A stretch of DNA of 64,000 nt. Source: Aureliella helgolandensis. Lineage in GTDB: Bacteria; Planctomycetota; Planctomycetia; Pirellulales; Pirellulaceae. Below the pieces are notes generated by a model, which did not search any database, was not told the origin of the DNA, and saw only the letters and a list, made by a program, of their open reading frames with translations. Below, piece after piece: positions 43,800 through 52,946 of this stretch (the first letter of the stretch is position 1; each line of letters starts with the position of its first letter). A program made the translations under genes and the position numbers. The stretch covers positions 7,432,501 through 7,496,500 of the forward strand of contig NZ_CP036298.1 of the NCBI RefSeq assembly GCF_007752135.1, written 5' to 3'.

Positions 43800-43915
43800 T
43801 CTTGCAGCGGGTTACTATTTCGACAGCCCATCACGCGGCGGGACACTTATTTCAACAAGCCGTTACTATTTCTACGCGCCGCTCCCCCACGGTTAACAGC
43901 GGAGAACCCGCATCC

Positions 43916-45451
43916 TCAGCGCGGCCAAACGGAATCGATAGCGACCCCAAAGCGATTCAACTTTGGAATGAGCATTGCATCAATCTCCGCCCGGTCGTTG
44001 GCCGACAACAGCCACTCGGTTCGTCCAGCCAGAACCACCAGGATGGCAAAGGCCACCGATGCAACGATTGGTCCAGCCGGTACTACGGCAAGCGACATGC
44101 ACAGCACCAGCGTCCCCCGTGGCAGGTTGCATCCGAGCTTGCCCATTTGCCAAAAGAGCAATAACAAGGAGACCATGCCAGCGAGTGTCGTCGCCACCAC
44201 GGCTCCGCTGAGGCCGTATTGCAAGATAAGCCACCAGTTCAGTGCGAAATTCAACAGGAGCCCTACGAACAACAACACGACCAGTGTTCGCCCCCGCTCG
44301 GCGCACAGCAAGTAGGACTGCGCGATGAGAAAGAGCCCAACCCAACTCGCCTGCAGAAGTGAAATGGGCAGGATTGCGGCGGCAGCGTCATAGCGTGCAC
44401 CAAAGGCAATCGCAAACAACCATGGTGAAACCACCATGGCAGCGATCGACAATCCTAGAAACGCGATGCTTGCGGACTGCAACACCTGCCTCAAGCGGGC
44501 AGTCACCTTATGGTGCTGTTGAGCTTCCCAATCCGCGCTCAGGTAGGGCAGCATGATACTTCCCAAAGTCATGGCAACGCTCGTCAGCAAATTGGGGAGG
44601 ATTCGACCACAGTGATATTGACCAACTGCAGCTTGCCCCACGGTTTCGCCACCAGAGATCAGGTGCAACAGCATGTACCGATCGCTAACTTCAAATAAAT
44701 TACTCAGAAGGTTGATACCCCACAACATGGCTGCAAACGGCAAAATGCGCTGCCACAATTCAGAAGCGGCAAGCAGGCGCGACGCCTTGGGGCGGCTGAA
44801 CTCATCACCATGGTGCTGGCTGATCGCTAGCAGGCCCGGCACAAGTCCGATCAAGCTAGCGATGGCAAAGCAAGGCAAAAGGACGAACCAACTGCGGTAG
44901 AGTGCCAAGCCGACAAGCCCAAGCACGGCAAAGCCTAGACTCTGCGTAAATTGCATCGCGGAGACAGCCCGGACTTGTCGCAAGCCAGTCACCAGCTCGC
45001 TTACAAAGCTAAACAAAGTGACGCAGGCCAAGGTCAGCACGCACGCCGCTACCAACGAGAGCGCTTTCTCTTCCCCGAAGATGAACCAACTAAAGGAACC
45101 GGGGTACATGAAGATGACTAGACATACCGCACACAATCCCACGGCGCTCACCGCCCCCACGCGCCCCACGTAGATTCCGAGCTGCCCTCGGCGGCGAAAG
45201 TACTCTACGAACTTGCCGAAGCTACCGGGCAGTCCGAGCACCGCGATTGGAACAGCAATCGTGAAGAAGCTATTGGCCAAGGCCCACTGCCCCAACTCAA
45301 CATCCGAGAGAAAGTGGCAAAAGCCTAGACCACGAATTAAGCCAACGCAGCGTTGCAGCACGCTGACCACCAACATGACCAGCACGCCAATCGCAAAGGA
45401 ATCCCCAACACTCCTGGATGCTGGTTCTGTAGCGACGCTCGCAGAGCTCAT
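43916..45451 (-). CDS. Oligosaccharide flippase family membrane protein
   Basis: This 511-residue protein has about fourteen membrane helices across its length and the RCVGLIRGLGFCHFLSDVELG pattern near the N-terminus that marks the polysaccharide biosynthesis (Wzx-like) family. Such flippases move lipid-linked sugars across the inner membrane. It is the second flippase in the window, unlike the shorter one at 11383. No adjacent glycosyltransferase is present. It starts with ATG at 45451 and converges on the EEP gene. Confidence 0.8.
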   Translation of the reverse strand: MSSASVATEPASRSVGDSFAIGVLVMLVVSVLQRCVGLIRGLGFCHFLSDVELGQWALANSFFTIAVPIAVLGLPGSFGKFVEYFRRRGQLGIYVGRVGAVSAVGLCAVCLVIFMYPGSFSWFIFGEEKALSLVAACVLTLACVTLFSFVSELVTGLRQVRAVSAMQFTQSLGFAVLGLVGLALYRSWFVLLPCFAIASLIGLVPGLLAISQHHGDEFSRPKASRLLAASELWQRILPFAAMLWGINLLSNLFEVSDRYMLLHLISGGETVGQAAVGQYHCGRILPNLLTSVAMTLGSIMLPYLSADWEAQQHHKVTARLRQVLQSASIAFLGLSIAAMVVSPWLFAIAFGARYDAAAAILPISLLQASWVGLFLIAQSYLLCAERGRTLVVLLFVGLLLNFALNWWLILQYGLSGAVVATTLAGMVSLLLLFWQMGKLGCNLPRGTLVLCMSLAVVPAGPIVASVAFAILVVLAGRTEWLLSANDRAEIDAMLIPKLNRFGVAIDSVWPR

Positions 45452-45565
45452 AAAAGTACCGATTGTAGGAATTCCAATAGTGATGCACCCCTAACCGGCT
45501 TAGGTCGTGCGTCGAATCCCATAAATCTAGCTCACAATCCCTTCATGAGACGAGCATGTTAAATG

Positions 45566-47017
45566 CTACGGAAAGAGATACCGCATAAAGTTGCGAATCC
45601 CCTGCCCCGGCACGTAAGCGGTCGGCTGACCGATAATGCCTCTCCCTAGCGTCACATTGTAATTTTCTTGCCCCAGCGTGAACAACGGGCGAAATCCGCT
45701 GTTGTTGGGCGAGTAGACGCCAGGAGTCATGTTGGGAGTTAGTGTCGGAGGCGTGTAGTTCCCAGGCACGGCTCCTGGGGGAGGATAGGTTGGTCCGTAA
45801 CCTGCCGCAGGTTGGCATTGATAGGCAACGGGACTAACGCCTAGAGGCCGATAGGGGGCTTGCTGAAACTGCGATTGGACGGGCGCTGGCTGAGCGAATT
45901 GCTGCTGCGGAATCTGCTGTTGCTGTGCCGAATAGGCAGTTGGCGCTCCTGCGGTACTCGCCAACTGGGCCGAAGTCTCGGTGGAACTACGTTCTCCAGA
46001 GACCGGAACCCCAATGCGCTGGAATGCGGCATATTGGAACAAGCTCGGATCATAGGCGCGGGTGGGGAAATTACCCCTTCGATCCACCGGTGCGTTCCCT
46101 CCCGCTCCACCACCGGGTACTCCCCCCACAGAACGCAGGCCGTTAGGCACCGAGTTTGCAGTGGATACCGGATCTCCAGGAACAGACCTCGTATTGCTAC
46201 CGAGCTGAGAGGGAGGCAATACCAGCTGCCCATTGCCGTAGCTTGCAGGCTGGGCGACCACGTCGCGACCTACTGAGTTCGTATTGACCGAGTCGTTCCT
46301 TCCGTCCGAAACCGCACGGGCGGCTGAAGGAACACTTCCAGCCCCGTTTGCGGGTGGCCCGCCAGGAACGACCGACGTAAACGGCACATTCATTGCCGGA
46401 ACACCGACCGCTTGACCGCGGGCAGCGTCGTTCTGTCCCGTATTGCCTGCATAGCTAGGGGAGCCGCTGGCGCCAGCATTCGAAGTGCTGGGCGGCTGCG
46501 ATGAGTCGTCTGCCGAACGCGATTGAGGTACTGGAACGGGTTGCCTCGGTGAGGAGGAATCGCCAGTCATCCCAGGGGCCGGGTAGCGATCATCGGTTGC
46601 CTGGCCGCTTCTGCTGCGTGGAGCAGGATTGGACAAATCGCCCACAGCTCCCGGCATTCCCGGCAATCCCCCGCTGGGAGAACTATTGGGGAGCGCCGAG
46701 GGTAGCCCGGGCGGTGCATTTGTAGGAGAGGCCGCGGGTGCACTCGGCAAGCCACTCGGAAAACTCATTGCCGAGGGCGAAGCCGGCCCGGCTAGACTCG
46801 AAGGCAACGCAGGGAACGCGTCCTGCGAACTGGCAGGCGACTGAAATAGCACCTGATGCTTGGGGCTTTCCTCAGTGGTGGCCGACTCAGGTGCTGCCTC
46901 GCTGACCGCTACCGAAACGGCTGGATCCGCCGCGGGGACGAGTACATAGTACCCACCGCCGGCGGTCGCCGAACCAATGAGCACAAGGCGAAGCGGTCCA
47001 TTGAGCAGCCAATTCAT
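45566..47017 (-). CDS. Membrane-anchored low-complexity Pro/Ser/Gly/Gln-rich protein
   Basis: This 483-residue product has one N-terminal hydrophobic segment (LRLVLIGSATAGGGYYVLV) and then a very long disordered region dominated by Pro, Ser, Gly, Ala and Asn, with Gln-rich stretches (QQQQIPQQQFAQ near 365). The C-terminus carries more ordered aromatic-containing motifs (YNVTLGRGIIGQPTAYVPGQ, RNFMRYLFP). AGAGGGA precedes the ATG. I do not recognise a family; such proteins are often envelope-associated. It lies 115 bases before the flippase gene on the same strand. Confidence 0.65.
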   Translation of the reverse strand: MNWLLNGPLRLVLIGSATAGGGYYVLVPAADPAVSVAVSEAAPESATTEESPKHQVLFQSPASSQDAFPALPSSLAGPASPSAMSFPSGLPSAPAASPTNAPPGLPSALPNSSPSGGLPGMPGAVGDLSNPAPRSRSGQATDDRYPAPGMTGDSSSPRQPVPVPQSRSADDSSQPPSTSNAGASGSPSYAGNTGQNDAARGQAVGVPAMNVPFTSVVPGGPPANGAGSVPSAARAVSDGRNDSVNTNSVGRDVVAQPASYGNGQLVLPPSQLGSNTRSVPGDPVSTANSVPNGLRSVGGVPGGGAGGNAPVDRRGNFPTRAYDPSLFQYAAFQRIGVPVSGERSSTETSAQLASTAGAPTAYSAQQQQIPQQQFAQPAPVQSQFQQAPYRPLGVSPVAYQCQPAAGYGPTYPPPGAVPGNYTPPTLTPNMTPGVYSPNNSGFRPLFTLGQENYNVTLGRGIIGQPTAYVPGQGIRNFMRYLFP

Positions 47018-47239
47018 GGTGAATCCCTCTAGATAAGCCGACCCCGTATCCTTCGCTCCGCATCGGGCGGGCGTTGACGGTCCGTGGTTGACACTAGAAA
47101 AACTCGGCTCTCAAGTCCACACCAAAGCCTAGTACAGCTGGCACAAGACAAGAGATGACGCATGCAATGCATGCATGGCTTTGGGGAAGAGTTGCATCGC
47201 GTCTGCAAGTGCAGGATCTCAGGGCAGCGTTTACCCGCA

Positions 47240-47275
47240 AAACGCCAGCGGAGAGATTGGTCTCACACGCTGGCG
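47240..47275 (-). terminator. Candidate terminator after superoxide dismutase
   Basis: CGCCAGCG at 47243-47250 pairs with CGCTGGCG at 47268-47275, helped by an inner GAGA/TCTC pairing. On the minus strand the stem is followed by TTTT. It lies about 40 bases after the sodA stop codon. Confidence 0.5.
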
Positions 47276-47315
47276 ATCGGTGCTCGGCAGGTACCCAGGC
47301 TTAACCGGCCGGGTC

Positions 47316-47942
47316 CTAACCCTTGGCTTTCGCAAAGCGTTCGGCTACTGCATCCCAGTTGACCACGTTCCAGAAAGAGGCAATGTAATCGGGCCGACGA
47401 TTTTGATATTTGAGGTAGTAAGCGTGCTCCCAAACATCGAGCCCCAGAATAGGAGTGCCACCGATTCCGGCGAATTCTTCCCCCATCAAAGGACTGTCTT
47501 GATTGGCGGTTGAGCCGACGGCCAGCTTACCACCATCGACGTAGAGCCATGCCCAGCCGCTGCCGAACCGAGTCGCGCCTGCTGCGGCAAAGGCTTCCTT
47601 GAATTTCTCGAAAGATCCGCAAGCGGCATCGATGGCTGCTGCCAATTCTCCAGTAGGTGCGCCCCCTTTGCCTGGTCCGAGGATGGTCCAAAACAAGGAG
47701 TGATTGGCATGTCCGCCACCGTTGTTGCGAACAGCAGCACGCTTTTCAACAGGCACACCGGAGAGTCCTGAAATCAACTCCTCGACCGTTTTTACTTCCA
47801 ATCCTGTGCCAGCGATCGCATTGTTGACGTTATTGATGTACGCCTGATGATGCTTGGTATGGTGGATTTCCATCGTCTGGGCATCAAAATGTGGTTCGAG
47901 CGCGTCGTAAGCATACGGTAGTGCAGGCAGTTCGTAGACCAT
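47316..47942 (-). CDS. sodA: Superoxide dismutase, Mn/Fe family (Mn-type signature)
   Basis: The 208-residue enzyme dismutates superoxide. Metal ligands H27, H81, D169 and H173 are in place ([31 protein letters not shown]). Gly77 before the H-A-N-H segment and Gln148 in ANQDSPL follow the manganese-type pattern, although cambialistic use cannot be excluded. There is no signal peptide, so it acts in the cytoplasm. GGAG precedes ATG at 47942. Confidence 0.96.
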   Translation of the reverse strand: MVYELPALPYAYDALEPHFDAQTMEIHHTKHHQAYINNVNNAIAGTGLEVKTVEELISGLSGVPVEKRAAVRNNGGGHANHSLFWTILGPGKGGAPTGELAAAIDAACGSFEKFKEAFAAAGATRFGSGWAWLYVDGGKLAVGSTANQDSPLMGEEFAGIGGTPILGLDVWEHAYYLKYQNRRPDYIASFWNVVNWDAVAERFAKAKG

Positions 47943-48147
47943 GTTCCATATTCTCCAACAAAGTTATGTTTTGTTCGACATTGGTGTCGTGCGGCAAATG
48001 GATGTCCGGTCCCAATGTTGGAACAACACCGCGAGGGCATCGCACAAGAGGTGCCTGCCACCATTTTACCGCTCATTGCACAGGCAATTCACCTATCTCT
48101 TGAACGATAGGCAAGTTCAACGAGCCTGGCAACCGGGGAGGGCAAGA

Positions 48148-50433
48148 TCAGCGTGATTCGAAAATATTTTCACGCACCGAATCGTCGATGACTTGTGCTA
48201 CCAAATACGAATTGAAGCTAGCCAGCAGCCGTGTCGCCTGAGATTCCAGGTTGGGTGCTCGACGGTCGCGGGGCCGGTAGGGAAGAATGATGACGTCCAA
48301 GCGGGTGCGACTTTGGTAGGTATTATTGCGAGAGGTGCGAAATTGCACGGCCACTACGGTTAGATTGAGAAGGAGCGTGCTAGTGCGTTCGGTGCTCCGT
48401 CGCTTGTCCGCCAAATTCTGCCCGTCAATCTTAAGGCACAAAAGCGTTCCGTCGGACTTGATAATCTCCGCCTGATGGTCGTGCACAAACCCGCTGAGCT
48501 TTTGAACAGCAATTTCGTAGGGGACCGATGCGAGTAGGCTGGTTTCCAACAAGGGCGGAAGACGTTGCGGGCGGAAGATGTGCCACCACGGACGTTTTTT
48601 AGGCTTCTCTGCTGGACTCTCTGTTGCAGCGGTTCCTGCCTCGTTCCCCTGACCGGCTCCCAGTTGCACCACGCGATTGCGGCCCGATTCCTTAGCGCTC
48701 AAGAGGGCCCGGTCGGCCCGCGCGAGCAGGGTCGACGGGCAATCGCCGGGTTGAATTTCGGTGACCCCGAAACTTGCCGTCACCGACGTATTCTTGAGGG
48801 AAGCAATGGGGGTACGCCCCACCGCCCGACGAATTTCCTCAGCCCGATGGGTCGCGGTTGAAATATTGCAGGCCGCGCACAAGAGAATGAACTCCTCACC
48901 TCCGAAGCGAGCTACCATGTCTCCTTCACGTGCTCCCTCACGCAGCACACCAGCGAACGTGACGAGAGCTTCATCTCCCGCTTGGTGGCCGAAGGTGTCA
49001 TTGATCTTCTTAAAATGGTCGATATCGCAGATCATCAGGCTGCCCGACTGGCCCGTTCCCAAATGCTCTTCCACGAATTTGGGGAGCTCGGTATCGAGCG
49101 CGGCTCGGTTGGAGACGCCCGTGAGCGCATCGCTGGTCGCAATGGTTTCCAACGACTCCACCCGCTGCTCCAAATTGGCTTGGGTCGACGTATCTCTGGC
49201 CACAAGGATGGCCCCTGCGTACTGTTTGCCAGCGGCAAAGACCGGCAATGCGGTGAACTGCACCTGCACCGCCCGACCGTCCGTGTGTTTGATTTGAAGG
49301 CGCTTGGTGACAACCACGTTGGCGGACAGCATCTGCACCAGTGGACAATCCTCGTTGCCCAGCTCTTTTCCGTCGGCCTCGTGCAACCCCATTAACTCTC
49401 GAGACCATTGGTGTTGGATCAATGAGCTGGCTTGCCGTCCCGTAATCCGCTCTGCCGCTCGATTCCAAATAAGGACTTGGCCATCCGCATCGAGGTAAAC
49501 GGCCGCATCGATGAGGGAGTCGAGCATTCGCCGATGGAACAGCGTATCGACCAAGGTCTGCATCGCTCCACAGGAGACCGGTACCTCCGATTCCCAGAAG
49601 CCAGGGGTTGGATCGGGAGCCAGTTCGTTGAGCCAACGATTTGCGACCGCAGCTTCCAGGTCTGGCCGCACCTCATCGATCAGCTTCGAAAACTCTTTCA
49701 CCAGTTCTGGATCAAATTGCGTGCCCGCATGCCCAAAGAGTTCATCCACGGCCCGTTCGCGACTTAGGGGACGCCGAAAAACCTGTTCCGCAGTCATCGA
49801 GTCAAAGGCGTCGACGATCGACAACATTCGCGCACCGAGGGAATAGTCGGAGACCTCCCCATGCGCGTTGGCATATTCGCCGCGGGCGTCCCTGACCAAC
49901 GAGATCAAACGCTCTCCGCCGCCGGCCCCACGCAACATTTCGGCTGCGGTGCCGTAGTTCATTTCCATCATCATCTGCTCGCGTCCGTCGAGCTGAGTTG
50001 GCTTTTGGAGCACACTATCGGGAACGCCGATTTTTCCAACATCGTGCAACAGCGCTGCAACTTCGAGCAAGCCCCGCTCGTCCTCGGACATTCCCCGCCA
50101 GCCAGCCCATTTCGAGCATCCCATCGCAACCCGCAAACCGTGTGCAGCAGTTGGCGGATGCTTTGCTCGCAACGCGAAGAACAACCCCGAGTAAATCCCC
50201 AGTCTGGCACGCACCAATTGATCAAGGCCGCTGGACTGTTGTGCTGCCAGCACTTGCCGCCGACTCTCCATTTGCAGCTTGTGCTCGATCTGCTCTGCTG
50301 TCTGCAATACTGTATTCCCCACTCCACTTACGCTTCCGCGGGCTGAGGCAGCAGCATCGCTAGTGGGAGAAACCTCGGGCGTCGTAGCCCCCTGAGCTTG
50401 ATTGGAGGGTGAAACATTAGGTTGGGCTGCCAT
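48148..50433 (-). CDS. HD-PAS-GGDEF signalling protein (diguanylate cyclase)
   Basis: The 761-residue cytoplasmic protein has an N-terminal HD domain (LLHDVGKIGVPDSVL, His130-Asp131), where the HHExxDGxGYP block of HD-GYP phosphodiesterases is not conserved. A PAS domain follows near 300-420 (VYLDADGQVLIWNRAAERITG). A GGDEF domain follows from about 430, with the active motif GGEEF at 511-515 and an inhibitory-site RxxD (R502, D505) five residues before it. The C-terminal 150 residues are of unknown fold. The protein probably makes cyclic di-GMP under feedback control and senses through PAS; the HD part is probably regulatory. It is divergent from the gene at 50782. Confidence 0.9.
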   Translation of the reverse strand: MAAQPNVSPSNQAQGATTPEVSPTSDAAASARGSVSGVGNTVLQTAEQIEHKLQMESRRQVLAAQQSSGLDQLVRARLGIYSGLFFALRAKHPPTAAHGLRVAMGCSKWAGWRGMSEDERGLLEVAALLHDVGKIGVPDSVLQKPTQLDGREQMMMEMNYGTAAEMLRGAGGGERLISLVRDARGEYANAHGEVSDYSLGARMLSIVDAFDSMTAEQVFRRPLSRERAVDELFGHAGTQFDPELVKEFSKLIDEVRPDLEAAVANRWLNELAPDPTPGFWESEVPVSCGAMQTLVDTLFHRRMLDSLIDAAVYLDADGQVLIWNRAAERITGRQASSLIQHQWSRELMGLHEADGKELGNEDCPLVQMLSANVVVTKRLQIKHTDGRAVQVQFTALPVFAAGKQYAGAILVARDTSTQANLEQRVESLETIATSDALTGVSNRAALDTELPKFVEEHLGTGQSGSLMICDIDHFKKINDTFGHQAGDEALVTFAGVLREGAREGDMVARFGGEEFILLCAACNISTATHRAEEIRRAVGRTPIASLKNTSVTASFGVTEIQPGDCPSTLLARADRALLSAKESGRNRVVQLGAGQGNEAGTAATESPAEKPKKRPWWHIFRPQRLPPLLETSLLASVPYEIAVQKLSGFVHDHQAEIIKSDGTLLCLKIDGQNLADKRRSTERTSTLLLNLTVVAVQFRTSRNNTYQSRTRLDVIILPYRPRDRRAPNLESQATRLLASFNSYLVAQVIDDSVRENIFESR

Positions 50434-50781
50434 ATGTGTCGATCTTGGTGAATTTCAGGGTGAACGCCAACGAATCCAGAGGGGCGTCTGGAACACGAAA
50501 AACTTAGGTTCGGTTAGGGGGTTGGTCAAAAGTTTAGAGCAGCGATTTTCCACCCTAACTGCTGAACTCCCAAGAAACACAAGCCCCTCCCAACCTCAAC
50601 CGGCACAACCGTCCCCATCGTTCATCCAGAATTGCGCTGGCAGCAACCGATTCGTCTTGACACCCTCAGCCTTTTTTTGCAACTCTCAAGGGCTGCTGGC
50701 CCCGCTTGCGGCCCCAAATGCTCGGTTGTGCACGTTCCCTTTCCATCCCATCGATCCAATTGCAATTGGAGCAATTGCCCC
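50434..50781. other. 348-bp divergent promoter region
   Basis: This is a plausible promoter region for the cyclic-di-GMP gene and the membrane-protein gene. GGAG at 50768-50771 is the likely ribosome site for ATG at 50782. Nothing else was recognised. Confidence 0.4.
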
Positions 50782-52770
50782 ATGCCCATCTCGCGGGATT
50801 CTCGAAACGATCGCCGCCGGCGTGTCCTTCGCGATCACCTCGAAGAAGGGCAAACTGGTAAAACGGGAAAGCCCCTGCGCGGGACTCCCGGGAGTGATCC
50901 CAACTTCGATCCCAGCGTGAAACGCAGTGCAGGTTACAGTCAGGACGTCCGCCGCGCCTGCAACCATCGTCTCGTACAACTCATTCCCGTTCGCCTGCGT
51001 AGCTTTCTGGCTGTTGTCTTGCTGAGCCTATTCCTACCGGGCTTGTTGCTGGCTGCGCATTATCTGATCTACGTCTCTGGACAACTTCCCTGGTACGGAC
51101 ATCCTCTCGCCATCGTGTTGGACGCTAGTCATCCACGCAGCATTGCCGCTTGGGTAACCAGCCAAATGTGGCTGTTATGCCTCGGGGCTACGATCCTCAC
51201 CTTCCAGCTTCGGCGCCACAAGCTCGATGATTACAATGGCGAATATCGACTCTGGTTCTGGCTCGTACTGACCTGCCTCTTTGGTAGCATTGAAGCTTCC
51301 ACTGGAATTGCAGGGCTCTTTGCGTCGGCCCTGGACGGCTGGAGTCAGAATGCCTTGGGCTGGAGTGGCCCTGCGGTGGTCAAGGCGACCACGGCGGTGC
51401 TCGTCGGCATGCTGGGACTGAGGCTCTGTAGCGAATTGAAAACCGTTCCCACCAGCGTTGTATTCGTTCTCGCTGGATTGGTTTGCTGGGCGGCAAGCGC
51501 TGCCCTCGGCCAACCCGAACTCAAGCTCGAAATGTCGCTCCAAATGCGGATTTGGTTGCGAGTCTCACTATGGTTGATTGGCCTGACGGGTGTTTGGTTA
51601 GCTGCCCTGTCCTATCTTCGCAACATCTACATCGATGCACAGCATCGCTTCCTGCTGCGTGGCAGCCTCGCCATAGCTGCGAACGCGGTCCCTCTGCGTG
51701 AACGCCTGCGTGCATCCCTGCCTGCCATGCGCCGGAATTCGGATGTCGCAGCAGCGGGCACCGACGATGCAGCAGGAACCGAAGAAACACGCGAAAGCCG
51801 GCGCTGGGGCCTCCCCTGGAAACGCAAGCCAGCCCTCGAGTCGACAGACGGCGCGACGGCGTCTCCTAAAGCTAGCCGCAAAAATGCCATCGGAGCGTCC
51901 TCAGCTCCCACCACGTCGCCGAGTAGAGCTTCCGCGAAATCCAGCACTCCGGATGCAGCGACCACCACCGGCAATCGGGGGAGTTCCCGCGCGACCTCCC
52001 CGTCCCAATCCGACACGAAACGCGAGCAGAGCCACGCGGACGAGGAACAGACAGCCCCAGCTCGCAAGGCGGGACTTGGGCGATTCTTCCGCCGCTCCCA
52101 CAAAGGCTCCGACGATTCGCAGACCTCCGCACTCCCCGCTTCTGCCGCGGCCAATGCAAAACCGTCGAGAGGTGCCTCCGCGCAGGCCGCCGACTCCTCC
52201 AGCCAGGGCCCCGCGTCCAACACAGACTCGTCAGCCACTCGCAGCGAGAAGAGTCCAGGACGCTTCACCAGCTGGCTTCGCAAGCCTAAAAACAACGACG
52301 ATGCGGATGAATTCAAAAAGGTCAGCTCGAGTGCAGCTCAATCGCGCTCCGCTACCGCAGGCGCCGCAAACTCCACCCAGAACTCTACCCCGGGGACATC
52401 CCAGCGGCCGACGAAGGGCAGCTCAGGGAAGTCAAACGGATCAAGTGCTGATGAATCCAGTCCACGCAAGTCCCGACTCCCGAAGCTTAGGGGTGTCAAA
52501 CTACCACGCCCCAAATTGGGACGCGTCATTTCGATGCTAAAGTCCATCAAGTTGCCCAAACTTCCCTCGCTGCGGCTGCAACCTCCCACCGACGATGAAC
52601 AAGCCGATTCGGTAGGGAGTGGCTCGCCGCAGAAAGTAAGCCATTCGAGGCCTCTACCTGGTACGACTCCCGCGCAAGCTGGCGTGGGCGATGGTCCCGA
52701 GCAACCTCTGAGCAAGGCCGAGAAAAAGCGACTCCGCCGGATGCAACAGCAGCAAAATCGCGCCGCCTAG
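50782..52770 (+). CDS. Membrane protein with long basic disordered C-terminus
   Basis: The 662-residue product has about six membrane helices in its first 300 residues (SFLAVVLLSLFLPGLLLAAHY, WLLCLGATILTFQLRR, LWFWLVLTCLFGSIEA and others). A tail of about 350 residues follows, rich in Ser, Ala, Lys, Arg and Pro with no repeats obvious by eye. The tail resembles disordered regions of planctomycete proteins and ends in KAEKKRLRRMQQQQNRAA. No domain could be assigned. I chose ATG at 50782; the frame is open from 50632. Confidence 0.65.
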   Translation: MPISRDSRNDRRRRVLRDHLEEGQTGKTGKPLRGTPGSDPNFDPSVKRSAGYSQDVRRACNHRLVQLIPVRLRSFLAVVLLSLFLPGLLLAAHYLIYVSGQLPWYGHPLAIVLDASHPRSIAAWVTSQMWLLCLGATILTFQLRRHKLDDYNGEYRLWFWLVLTCLFGSIEASTGIAGLFASALDGWSQNALGWSGPAVVKATTAVLVGMLGLRLCSELKTVPTSVVFVLAGLVCWAASAALGQPELKLEMSLQMRIWLRVSLWLIGLTGVWLAALSYLRNIYIDAQHRFLLRGSLAIAANAVPLRERLRASLPAMRRNSDVAAAGTDDAAGTEETRESRRWGLPWKRKPALESTDGATASPKASRKNAIGASSAPTTSPSRASAKSSTPDAATTTGNRGSSRATSPSQSDTKREQSHADEEQTAPARKAGLGRFFRRSHKGSDDSQTSALPASAAANAKPSRGASAQAADSSSQGPASNTDSSATRSEKSPGRFTSWLRKPKNNDDADEFKKVSSSAAQSRSATAGAANSTQNSTPGTSQRPTKGSSGKSNGSSADESSPRKSRLPKLRGVKLPRPKLGRVISMLKSIKLPKLPSLRLQPPTDDEQADSVGSGSPQKVSHSRPLPGTTPAQAGVGDGPEQPLSKAEKKRLRRMQQQQNRAA

Positions 52771-52946
52771 CGATCGTGAGCGGCCTTCTAAAAGTGGCGT
52801 GAAATCGCGGTACAACCCCAGCGTGGGCATTCCGGCCCGTCTCCCCGCAGTTCTCCCCCGTCCTCAAAGTGGATAAAATCGCTTAAGCTGCTGCGTTTCC
52901 ACCCGTAGGCACTCGCGCCCCAAAACGCCAACCAACGCATTCCAAG

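Larger units (their letters stand above)
43493..43915. other. Convergent intergenic region filled by repeat elements
   Basis: The region lies between two convergent genes and holds two or three copies of the repeat family described below. Its last part (43800-43875) repeats the GGGTTACTATTTC submotif. There is no coding potential. Confidence 0.7.
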
